Positions 21,828 through 31,884 of a stretch of DNA of 64,000 nt are shown piece after piece. The stretch comes from Pollenia angustigena (taxonomy: Eukaryota; Arthropoda; Insecta; Diptera; Polleniidae). The notes under the pieces were generated by a model that saw only the letters and a list, made by a program, of their open reading frames with translations, was not told the DNA's origin and did no database searches. The translations under genes and the position numbers were made by a program. The stretch is taken from NCBI GenBank assembly GCA_930367215.1, contig OV884059.1, positions 53,600,957-53,664,956 of the forward strand. The letters run 5' to 3'. The first letter of the stretch is position 1; every line of letters begins with the position of its first letter.

Positions 21828-23145
21828 TTTTTAATACAAACATTTTCACAAAAAAATAAAATAATTCGAATATTTTAATCAAAAAACTACTATTAAAATT
21901 CTAACCTTAATATACTAACCAGATCCAATTGAAGTTTCTTATAATTAAAAAGAAGTATTCATATTTCTTAACAACTACCGAAATGCTATAAAATCCAAAC
22001 TAATCTTTCACTTAAAATGTTAACCACTTTTTTTCCTTTCTTAAAACTTATAAACAAATAAAACAAACATGAACTATAATTTAAACATCATAATTACAAA
22101 CAAATGAACTAACTTAAATAAATTAAAACAACTAGTTAAGAATTTAAATTATTTAATACTTTTGGAAATCTTAAACTTATATTTTAATTAACTTACTAAA
22201 TTTTTCTAGTGTAAACTAAAGTATCTTTATTTTATTTCATAATTTCTCCTAAACTTCAAAAAAAAAAAAAAAAAAATCACACATTAATTAAAAAAAATAA
22301 GTTTTTTTTTTAGCAACAACAACTACGTCTTCAGTATGATTTGATTGCTGGGCCCTTCGATCGGAGAATATTGAAGAGAAACATCATATTTTGTTGTGAG
22401 TAAAAACACAATATACATATGTGCATACCTATGTATGCACATGTTTTGTAATTATGTATTAAAATTAGCCTTACTATAAGAATTTATCAAAATTTCTTTT
22501 GTCCGATAGTCCGACTTTTTTTTTGTCTTTCCATTCACCTTTTTATTTTTTATAAATTCTTGTTTTATTCCATTCATATTGATTTTGTTTTTTTGTCAAT
22601 GAATGAGTAATTGTTCTCTTTTTATTATGATAATTTTTTTTTTTTTTTACTTTATATTTCAATAAATATTACTATTAATTTGATTTTGTAAAATACCAAA
22701 TATGCAGTGTTAATTTCTTTAAAAGGGAAGGATGGACCATACAAAATGTATCTTTTGTAAGTAGATAATAATGTCATCTTTAGGGACAGAGGAAAAATTC
22801 AGGGTATATAAATTCTGTCAAGGCGTCTGACATACTTGTAGTCAGAAGGGTGGGAAAATTGTACCCCAATGTGCTTAATACCTGGCACCAATAGATTTAA
22901 AATTTTAATTGTTAAAGCATTTATTTTTTTCTTTTAAATACACTCGGTGGTATTTTAAGGCAAAAGAGTGTATTATATGTTTGCGTCATAAAACTGGGTT
23001 AAGAACCGTATATACCATTGAGCTAGCTGAACACCAGTACTTTGCGCTTAATCAAGTTTTATTTTGAAAAATTAACTAATTTTTTCTATCAGGTTAAATA
23101 TTCAATAATTTTTGTTATTCTTTCGGACACGACGCGTAACATATA

Positions 23146-23163
23146 TGGCGCCCAACGTGGGGC
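23146..23163 (+). promoter_or_regulatory. tRNA-Lys primer-binding site, Ty3 unit 1
   Basis: TGGCGCCCAACGTGGGGC lies four bases after the LTR end. It is the primer-site sequence known for tRNA-Lys(1,2)-primed retroelements. Confidence 0.85.
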
Positions 23164-24226
23164 CTCTGCAAGGTCATGATAAAATCTAAGCCCGGTATTC
23201 AGTAAAGGACCTTGCAAGCTAATGCAAAGCTCTAAGGAGCAAGGAAATTTAAGTTAAGACATATTAAATTAACTTTTTAAATCTATTTCCATTGGTTAAA
23301 ATTTTTTTTTGCAAGTCTAGAGCTTGCACATTTCCAGCTAAAATGCTTAAATTCTTTTATTAGTCATAGTTTTCATTTGCGTTACTAATCTCAGAATCTT
23401 TTTGCAATATTTAGAAATTATGTGTTTGATTGAGTATATAACCAATTAAAGTTTTTTTTTATAGGCCAAGTACTAAAATAACGTTTCGGTCTTGTTGCAT
23501 TTATATTGCAGGTTTAAAAGTACAGTGGCGCAGACCTTTAATAAGACCATAAGAATAACTTCTTTGATTGTTTACATGATGCGTATTGAAAGTTTGTGTC
23601 ATAAAGTAAATTTTAGTGAATTGTAGACGTGTATTTTTTTTTAAATTATAAAATACGTTGCACCTTTCTTTAAAATGATGACATATTATTTTTTGCATAA
23701 GTATATTTTGTTCAGTGTTTATTCTTCCCAACTATTTAAGAAATTGTTATTGCAGAATCTAATCTATCTATACCCAATCTTAACTTTAAAAATAAAATTA
23801 ACTATTAACATAATTTACGATTAAAAATATTATATTGATTTACATAGATCATATCGTTTTTCATGTTTGTGCAATTGGGAATTTTGTTTATGAATACATT
23901 TTTTTTTTATTATTTAATTTTAAACCCAAAGGTTTAGGTTTTTTAGTTGAAACTTGAATTCAATTTAAAAGGATTTCGCGTTCATATGAGCTTTTGTTCA
24001 GAGAATAAAATTAATATCTTCTTTAGAAATCTTTCCATTGTTTGTTAAGTAACATCTAAAAATTTATTAAGAAAATCCTTTTCTGCTCGTTCGTAATGAA
24101 TACCAGACATTCTTCGCGGGGAAATTTAAATAATTCTGGAATTCGCGACGAAGTAGTTCATCTACTTCTCGAAATAATATTTCAAGGGAACTTCAAGGAG
24201 CTTGTTCTAAGACGCGTCCTAAAGTA
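23164..24226 (+). other. Ty3 leader, unit 1
   Basis: About 1 kb of AT-rich untranslated leader, with no credible ORF. A plausible gag ATG lies at 24096 (ATGAATACCAGACAT), but its frame ends at the stop at 24222 and differs from the main gag frame, which is open only from 24134. There is therefore a frame change in the first 20-40 codons of gag, shared by both units. Confidence 0.6.
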
Positions 24227-25192
24227 GTGCATTCTCCTAGTGCCAATTCGTCAAATAAAAGCCACCCTATTGAAGGAACTCAAAGTGCAGATAGCTTAAA
24301 TACATTTACTTCTGCTCCTAGACCTGCAGGGGAAATACAAAGTTGTTTACCTATTTCTAACCATTTCGGGGATATAAAAATAATGGATAACCAAGGACTT
24401 TCAGCACAGGCTCAGACTTTTGCCCCAATTAGTGACACAGTTTCAGCTAGTGGAACATATCATACACAAAAAAACCAGTATGAACAATCTGCGGGCCAAG
24501 ATAATAATGAACCAGTCATTTCTAACAAAGATAATATGAATTCGAATACAAATACATCCTTCGATTCTCTAATTGCTCTCATGGAGCAAACGATGAGGAA
24601 CACACGTGAAGAGTTTGGAAGGGAGCTTAGCTCCATCAAAGATTTTATTTCACAAATTGGGGGTGTGAGTCACTCAACCACATCTAGACCAAATTTTTAC
24701 CAAAATATTTCAGATTTTAATAACATAGCTTCAAATAGCAACCGACTATCAAATAACCAAACTGATTCTTTTCAAAATGTGGACAATAATGACAACTTGG
24801 AGAAGTGGAAAATATCCTTTGATTGGCAAGGGTCAGTTTCCGATTTCCTTTTTAAAGTTGAAACACTTAGCTCAAGGTCCAAGTGCTCAGACGAACACTT
24901 ACTTTCTAACTTTCACGTCCTTTTAGAAGGAAAAGCGGAGAACTGGTACTGGTTATTTACCAAACAAAACAAAAATGTTACTTATCCTTTACTACGTCAT
25001 GCGATCACGAAAGAGTTTGGTCGTCTTGAATCAGACCACGATATATTGTTGAAAATGTCTCTTAATAAACAACAATATAAAGAATCGTACAATGATTTCC
25101 ATTGTAAAATTGTGTCAATGAATCTAAGACTCCAAAATCCATTACCGGATGTGACATTAATAGACATTAAAAAAAAAAAAATTGAATCCTAA
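24227..25192 (+). pseudogene. gag: Ty3 gag (matrix/capsid part), unit 1
   Basis: The frame has 321 codons from an internal, non-ATG start; the open frame extends back to 24134 and the natural ATG is probably 24096 in another frame. The N-terminal half is Ser/Asn-rich and low complexity. From about residue 190 there is a retrotransposon capsid-like segment (WQGSVSDFLFKVETL, then LLEGKAENWYWLF). The frame ends just after an A13 run (25169-25181) that separates it from the nucleocapsid frame by a +1 shift. The protein would form the capsid around the RNA. It is broken at the 5' side, and it is continuous with the next frame only if the A13 run slips. Confidence 0.75.
25169..25181 (+). promoter_or_regulatory. 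A13 frame-change run within gag, unit 1
   Basis: Thirteen A residues start exactly on a codon boundary of the capsid frame. The nucleocapsid frame begins right after it, displaced by +1. Both units have 13 A. It is either a fixed slippage mutation that breaks gag or a site of transcriptional/ribosomal slippage. Confidence 0.5.
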
Positions 25193-25631
25193 CTTACGTT
25201 TTTTACTGTTTAATGCAGAAACCAGAGACATAAATCAATTTCGCGATACGGCACGAAAAGCTGAAAAGGTCATTAGGGACACAAAATTTCAAAATCCCTC
25301 TGGATTGTCTCGAAACGTAAGTGAAATTGAGGTCTTTTCATCCGAATCTTTAGATTCTGACCATTCGGATCCGCAAATTGAAGCAATAGGTTTTACCTCA
25401 AGAAAACCGAAGTACGATTACTCCAATATTCAGTGCTGGAACTGCTTATTGTTTGGGCATTCGTATATTTATTGTTCACTGGAAATAAAGAAGCCATTTT
25501 GTTTCAAGTGTGGTAATAAGGGTGTTTTAACTCCAAAATGTCCAAACAATTACAACCAGGGAAACAAACAAATGTGCGAAGTGGCTACCGGGGACACTCG
25601 TCCATCCCAGAGAACCCCGAGTTCAACCTAG
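25182..25631 (+). pseudogene. gag: Ty3 gag C-terminus: nucleocapsid with two zinc knuckles, unit 1
   Basis: The frame has 149 codons, is entered from the capsid frame at the A13 run, and has no start codon of its own. A first CCHC knuckle is intact: C85-x2-C88-x4-H93-x4-C98. A second has the right spacing but valine for the histidine: C107-x2-C110-x4-V115-x4-C120. The protein would bind the RNA genome. The last 94 nt overlap pol, and a GGGAAAC slippery heptamer lies in the overlap in the correct frame. Confidence 0.75.
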
Positions 25632-27718
25632 ACTCGATTATTATCGATAAATCTCAAAATTACCTTGATAAGACTGAATCAACAAAATATAACTCCATAG
25701 CTACACAAACTGAATTTCCTTCGATTATTTCACCAATTATTAACAAAACTTCACATGTAGTCAGGAAACCTAGTATTAAAATTATGAAATGTAGACTTCG
25801 ATACAAAAAAAGAAAACATTTCAGGAAAATTGTAGAATCCACCTTGATCCATGGATCAGATGACCGACCTTTTGCTAAGGTTAAAGTTTTTAATGAAACC
25901 TTAATTGGTTTGCTTGATTCGGGGGCAAACGTTTCCGTTTTGGGAAAATCCTGTTTATCGTTTTTAGAAAGGATTAATATTCAATTTAAGCCCATAAAGT
26001 CTTCAATCAAAACAGCAAGTAATACTAGAGAGGAAGTTATTGGTTATTGTACCTTGCCAATTTTCTTTAAGGGTGTTACAAAAAACTTGGAATTTTATTT
26101 AGTTCCGACTCTGACCCAAACTGCATATTTCGGCATAAATTTTTGGCGCGAATTCGCTCTAGCACCAGCAATAGTGCCCCAAAATCCTCCACATATTAAT
26201 GAATTGTCTTTAGCAGAAGTTAAAAATGAAAATTTTCCTGAGGAAAAGTTAGATTTGGAGAAGATAATTCAAGAATTTCCGTCTTATGAAAAACTTGGCC
26301 TAGGTTGCACGGAACTCCTAGAGCACCATATTGATACTGGTGATGCCGTTCCAATCAAAAGCAGGCATTACCCTCTCTCCCCGCCAAGACAGGAAGAAAC
26401 CTATGGGGAAATTGACCGGCTATTAAGATTGGGGCTCATAGAAGAATCCAATTCACCCTGGTGTTCACCTGCAATTTTGGTCAGAAAACCTGGCAAAGTA
26501 AGACTATGCATCGATTGCAGAAAACTTAACTCGGTCACTAGAAAAGATTCTTACCCCTTGCCACACATAAGCGGCTTATTAAGTAGGCTTAAAGACACCT
26601 TTTTTATAACTGGTATAGATTTAAAGGACGCATTCCCACAGATTAAACTTACGGAGTCGTCCAAGGAGAAAACTGCTTTTGCTATCCCAGGGAAACCCCT
26701 GTACCACTATAAATATATGCCCTTTGGTCTCTGCAACGGACCCCAAACCATGAGCAGACTCATGGATAAAGTTATCCCGTCACGTCTGAGAGAAAATGTT
26801 TTCATATATCTGGACGACCTACTCGTACGCAGTCCAGATTTTCAAACACATATGAAACTTTTGTCTCAAGTAGCTCAATGTTTAAGGTTTGCTAAACTAA
26901 CGATAAATATTGGTAAAAGCAAATTTTGCCAAAAAGAAATTAAATATCTGGGCTACATTGTTGGGAATGGCTGTCTGAAGGTAGATCCTGAAAAGGTAAG
27001 ATCCATTGCAGAATTCCCTTTACCAAAGACACCAAAACAAGTGCGCAGATTCATTGGCATCACAAATTGGTACAGGTCCTTTATTAGCAACTTTTCTGAC
27101 ATTGCCGGTCCTCTTACTGATTGCCTACGAAAATCCCAAAAAGTTTTCCACCTTACTGATGCTGCGAAATCCTCTTTTGAACGACTTAAGATAGCTCTTA
27201 CATCAGCACCTGTGCTGGCACAGCCTAATTTTGAAAAAGAATTCATTATACAGTGCGATGAGTCTAAGGTTGGTGTAGGGGGTGTTTTGTTTCAACACGA
27301 CGACAATGGAAACGAGCACCCAATTTCATATGTCTCCCAAAAGTTAAATAAGTCACAAAGTAACTATACTGTTACAGAATTAGAATGTCTGGCTGCTATA
27401 GTTTGTGTAAAAAGGTTTCGCCCATACATTGATGGTCTCCCTTTTCGTATTCTAACCGATCAATCCTCTCTTAAGTGGCTCATGTCGCAAAAAGATTTGA
27501 GCGGAAGACTGGCCCGTTGGAGTCTTCAACTCCAAAGATATGATTTTGTTATCGAACATAGAAAAGGACGTTTGAATGTAGTGCCAGACTGTCTATCGAG
27601 ACTGGACGTTGATGAAGTAGTGGTATCAGATGGGGATAACGAAGTAGACCTACTGTCGCCAGATTTCAATACCGAAGAATATGAGGAGCTTAAAAGAACT
27701 GTAAAGGAGAAAAAGTAA
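25538..27718 (+). pseudogene. pol: Ty3 pol: protease, reverse transcriptase, RNase H, unit 1
   Basis: The frame has 726 codons; expression would come from the -1 shift, so the ATG at 25538 need not be used. Protease active site is D127-S-G (LLDSGANVSVLG). RT has RLCIDCRKLN, the first catalytic Asp at D361 (GIDLKDAFPQI) and Y424-L-D426-D427. RNase H has D574, E614/E616 (TELECLAA) and D641 (LTDQSSLKW), with a DFVIEHRKGRLNVVPDCLSR end block. Residue 575 is Glu here but Ala in unit 2. A G-to-T change creates a TAA at 27716. A second in-frame TAA at 27776 is shared with unit 2, so pol is cut off before integrase. Confidence 0.88.
25559..25565 (+). promoter_or_regulatory. -1 ribosomal frameshift heptamer GGGAAAC, gag to pol, unit 1
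   Basis: In the gag frame the codons are CAG GGA AAC, so the heptamer reads G GGA AAC, the X XXY YYZ form with the correct phase for slipping into pol. Pol lies exactly in the -1 frame and overlaps gag here. A short stem GGAC-ACTC-GTCC lies about 24 nt downstream. The efficiency is unknown. Confidence 0.7.
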
Positions 27719-27778
27719 CTGTTGCCTGATTTGAAATTGTCTGACAATCTTATATTTAAACGGGTAAAGTTTAGGTAA

Positions 27779-28132
27779 GGTGGCGAAGAAGAGGAGGATG
27801 AGCTATGGAGACTTTGGATCCCAAAATCCCTTATCCAGCAAGTTATTAAAACAGCCCATGATTCGAAAACGTCATGTCATGGGGGCTTCCTTAAAACCTT
27901 GTTCAGAATTCGGCAGAAGTACTTTTGGCCGACAATGGTCCATGACGTTAAGTCTTTTGTTCAAAAATGTGATATTTGCAAATGCATAAAATCAACAAAT
28001 CAGATTTCAAGACCTTTAATGGGTAACCAAATGTTAACAAATCGGCCCTTTGAAAGGATATATTGTGATTTTTTGGGTCCCTACCCATTGACATTGAAAA
28101 GCAAAAAACTCTATGATCTTTATTTGCCTTGA
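27779..28132 (+). pseudogene. Ty3 integrase, zinc-binding part and start of core, unit 1
   Basis: The frame continues in phase with pol after the TAA at 27776. It shows an acidic patch, then the integrase zinc-binding region with two His (TAHDSKTSCHGG) and the Cys pair (KCDIC), then the first core Asp in ERIYCDFLGPYP. A frameshift near 28120 ends it at the stop at 28130. Another frame then continues to about 28250 (LDHLTKFLFLKPLKTATTAN), where a deletion removes the second core Asp and the Glu. Integrase cannot be active. Unit 2 has the same lesions. Confidence 0.75.
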
Positions 28133-28273
28133 TCATTTGACAAAATTCCTGTTCCTCAAACCGCTCAAAACAGCCACAACTGCAAATGTTATTTTATTTT
28201 TCCAAACTGAATTGTTCCCAACTTTTGGTGTTCCTAGCTATGTCCATATACAATTTTAGAGAAACTTGGATGT

Positions 28274-28636
28274 ATGTCTGGCGAAGATTTTAGTATTCGG
28301 AACAACATTGATAAATTGATGAAAATAAGGGAGCAAGTTAGAAAAAAATTAGACATTGCTCATGAAAAATCAAGTAAAAACTATAATTTGCGCAGTAGAC
28401 CAATAGATTTCAAAGTAGGTCAAATGGTTTACAGAAAAAATCACGTACTTAGTAACATGTCCAAAAACATTAACAGAAAATTCATGCCAAAGTTTATGAA
28501 GTGCAAAATAAAAGAAAAAATTGGAAATAACTTATATGGAGTAGAAGATTTAAAAGGTAAATTCATTGGTAAATTTCATTCTTCTGATCTGAAACCTTTT
28601 CCCGGCTTTTGTGGATCGTGCCCCACGAGTCCTTAA
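28274..28636 (+). pseudogene. Ty3 integrase C-terminal region, unit 1
   Basis: The frame has 120 codons, and matches the basic C-terminal part of Ty3 integrases: a helical segment (MKIREQVRKKLDIAHEKSSK) with YNLRSRPIDFKVGQMVYRKN, then a beta-rich KIKEKIGNNLYGVEDLKGK ending in FHSSDLKPF. It follows directly on the deletion that removed the DDE core. There is no chromodomain and no env gene before the LTR. Confidence 0.7.
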
Positions 28637-28724
28637 AGAATAACAAAAACTGCCTCAAATAGAAAAAAAAATCGTTTTACTGTTCGTCATAAAAATAATA
28701 TATATTTTCAGTTCGAAGCAGTTT
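28637..28724 (+). other. Ty3 3' end before LTR 2
   Basis: Eighty-eight AT-rich bases. A run AGAAAAAAAAA (28660-28670) is the only purine stretch and is 50 bp from the LTR; the bases directly before the LTR are TTCGAAGCAGTTT. A normal polypurine tract next to the LTR is not visible. Confidence 0.5.
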
Positions 28725-29747
28725 TGTTGCGATTTTTTCTTTGCTCACATTAAAATTTTTGTGGCCTTTTTTAAAATTTTACGATTTATTTAATTTTATT
28801 TGAATAATTATTCAGAAAAGAAAAAAACTTGTGAAACATACTGTTGGATGGCAAAACAACTCAATTTTGTTGGCGTTACTCTTACCCTTCGCATGCAATA
28901 GATTCTTTTTTGCAATTGTCAATACCTTTGATTTTCCCACTCAATAAGTGCGTAAATATATATATGTGCATAAATCTGTAATATTGCAATTGCGCTAATT
29001 AAGATCACCAAATTTATGACCATATATGGTAATAATTCTGGTTTTGTAAACCTAGATTTTTTGTCCTTTTCTCACACATGGGCATTCTCATACACATAAT
29101 GGTTAGTAATTATTCTCCTTTTTTTTACTATGCAATTAATAATTTTAAAACGCAGTTAATGCTCTACCAAAAATTAAAAATTTCATTATTAAAGTGACCG
29201 TAGTGGAAATAAGTCAAAAAAAGAAGAGAAAACAAATTCTGAATCCCGAACAGTTTCCTATTTTATTTAACAAATAAAATACTTAATTTTGCTGAAATTG
29301 CTAAAATTTTACGCGTTTACCATATAAAGCTAAAAGTTTAATTCATACTTTATTGAATATAATAATATTGTGGTAATAAGCAGTATAAAGTAAAGTCATT
29401 AATTTGTATTATAAGCCAATATTTAAACAAAGTTTCAAGTGAAATAAAAGTGACCGGTGATATAAAAAAAAGGTAAAAGTTAGACTCCACAAACAAAAAG
29501 TAAAGGCTAAATCTTTTTTATTTATTCCTTGAAGGAAGTCCATTCAAAATTTGGTCGTGGAATTTTCCTAGACCCACGGCATTTTGGAATACCTCAAATT
29601 TATAAAATAATTCATAATTCTTCAAATGATGGGTGAGTTCCAAAACGTCAAAACACATTGCAGTGATGCGGTTTTGCTACTGTTTTAATACAAATTTGCA
29701 AATTTTTTGCATTTAGAAACACTGTTTTGCAATCAGTTTTTTTCAAG

Positions 29748-31017
29748 ATGGCGATGTCAACAATAATCTTTGAAAACTTGATGGGATTATTGGACGAAAC
29801 ACCTGAAAGCAATAATAAAATTGTACAAAAATACATAAAGAGTAAAAAAAACAAACGCACTCTTGCCTTATATACAATTATAAAGAAAAAAGCACAGAGA
29901 CAAAATGTAAACAATTTATTGAAACCATTGGAGAAATGCCGGATGACATTTTCTATAGCCATTTTCGTATGGAAATTTCAACATTCAAGGTGACCAATAA
30001 TTCTGAATTTGTGTTCCAGCTCAAAAATTTTAATTCCAGAAACTGTACAAAATGCTACAACCCTTATGGAGAGCTGCAGCAACGGGACGTCCTGGAATTG
30101 GCCAAAAGAATCGCTTTATGTTACGTTTTGGAAACTCGGTAATCAAAATAGCTTTCGTGAAATCAGTGACCGTTTCAACATTGGTCGTGGTACTGCCTAT
30201 AGGGCTTTTGTCAAAATAATTCTACTTATTAATAAATTGAAGGGTAAAGTAATTAAATTTCCTGCTACCGAATTTGAGCAAGAAAGTACTATGCAAGGGT
30301 TTGAATCGAGCCGTTCACATCCTTTTCCTTTCGTACTGGGTTGCATAGACGGTACACATATTCGTATAATGCAACCAAAAAAAGACAGTATCAGCTTTTA
30401 CAATCGGAAGGGAACGTATTCTGTGGTGGTACAGGTATGCAAACAATTGATTTTTTAAATTATTTTTATATCATGATTGCTTTTAGGCCGTTGTAAACTG
30501 CGAAATGCAATTTACGGATGTTTTCGTTGGTTATCCCGGTCGTTGCCACGATGCCAGTATATGGAAGAACTGCCCGCTTAGGAGAGCAATTGTAAACAGA
30601 GTGATAAGATTTCCACCAGAGTGTCACTTACTCGGAGACGCAGCTTATCCACTGGAATCTTTTTTGATATTACCTTACAAAGACAATGGATTTTTGACCA
30701 GGGAACAAATACGATTTAACAACATTCACAGCTCCACAAGAGTATTTGTAGAACAAGCTTTTGGCATTTAAAAAAAAAAGTTTCGAATTTTAAATTATTT
30801 GGAGATGACTAACTTTACACTAATTAAATATGTTATTATGTCATGTTTCATACTTCATAACATTATATTAAAAAATGAGGGTTCAAATAACATTGGTCTC
30901 TTAGATGATGAAGATTGCTCTCGCCATGAATGTAACAACTATTTAGAGCAGCCACCACTTCAACAAGATGAAGCGAAAAGAAAGCGAATTAACTTAACAA
31001 CACTACTTTCAGCATAA
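29748..31017 (+). pseudogene. PIF/Harbinger DDE transposase, copy 1 (frameshifted)
   Basis: The ATG at 29748 opens MAMSTIIFENLMGLLDETPE. The frame shifts near 29930 and again near 30110, then runs through a helix-turn-helix-like segment (FREISDRFNIGRGTAYRAFV) and the first catalytic Asp (LGCIDGTHI, about 30340). An intron at 30435-30486 (GTATGC...TTTTAG, 52 bp) removes two stops. The second exon has FVGYPGRCHDASIW, the second Asp in LLGDAAYPLESF and the Glu in VEQAFG, the harbinger DDE pattern. A one-base loss in an A10 run (30768-30778) shifts the frame once more before the C-terminal ILHN.. segment. The product would cut and paste the element; this copy cannot make it. Confidence 0.82.
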
Positions 31018-31218
31018 ATATAAAAAACTTTTAGTTTTGAAGTTAGAAAAAGTAAATATATGTACTTTATTACAACAATTCATTTGTACTCTTCATTAAA
31101 TAAGAAAGTAACCGGAAAAATAAAAATTAAATTCACATTAGATTAAAATAAGGCAGAGTTCGACTTCGGGATAATAAAAATTAAATTCAATTAAAATGAG
31201 ATTTAAATTAGCCACACA

Positions 31219-31884
31219 TTATTTGCAACCATTTCGACTTAAAACTTCACTTAAAACTTCACGCAACTTTCTGATCTCTTCAATTTTTGTTTTCTCAACA
31301 CATAGTTTCTGCTTTTCACACTCCAGGAACTGGTTCATTATTTCCTTGTCAGCATTACTCTCATTTCGCAAAAATTCTAGTACCTCACATCTTGCTCGTT
31401 TTCGCGGAGGTTCTTCTGGACTTTTTGGAAGATCAGAGGTGGGTGCTGAATCATTACTATCAGATAACAAAGATTCCAAAGTGTAGTCTAGCATATTTTC
31501 AGGAACTGTTACATCGGTACGAGTGCCATACACTTCATCCATTTTATCAAAAAACTCCCATGAAGTCGCCGACTCTCCAGATGTGCAGTTTCTTTTTTTT
31601 ATTCGCTTGTATGTCACCATGAAGTTTAAATACTTGCGCATAACTTCATCGCGGCTGAATGGAAAGTCCGGGTCAATAGTTTTAATTTCCCGGAGCACCT
31701 TCTCCCATAAAACAATTATTTTCTTTTTTTTAGAGGCAAAATCGCTTTCATTTTGCAAACGTGTTGTTAACAACAGCTGCTTCCACTCAAAAGTCCACTT
31801 TTTGTCTCTGAAGATATAAATAAATTCATTATAAATAATAATTAAATTGAAAACTTACTTTTTTACTTACTTTTCTTCCGCCAT
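31219..31884 (-). CDS. PIF/Harbinger Myb/SANT-like DNA-binding protein, copy 1
   Basis: The gene is on the minus strand. Exon 1 is 31884-31871 (MAEEK start), followed by an intron 31870-31808 (GTAAGT...TTCAG, 63 bp). Exon 2 runs 31807-31219. The protein begins with a Trp-containing Myb/SANT-like trihelix (DKKWTFEWKQLLL, then LWEKVLREI and YLNFMVTYKRIKKRN). It continues with an acidic/Ser linker, a basic cluster PPRKRARCEVLEF that could be a nuclear signal, and a charged C-terminal helix. In this family the partner protein carries the transposase to the nucleus and binds the element ends. The frame is intact, unlike the transposase. The intron has a small duplicated TTTTACTTAC next to the donor. 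Confidence 0.8.

Larger units (their letters stand above)
20267..23141 (+). repeat. Ty3 LTR 1 (no PIF; with a 404-bp duplication and a MITE)
   Basis: The LTR starts TGTTGCGATTTTTTC and ends CGCGTAACA. The basic LTR is about 2.3 kb. This copy is longer because 404 bp are tandemly repeated (20594-20997, 20998-21401) and a 164-bp MITE is inserted (21664-21827). A TATA-like GGGTATATAAATTC near 22802 could be the promoter, about 340 bp before the LTR end. The PIF target GAT is unoccupied at 21578-21580. Confidence 0.88.
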
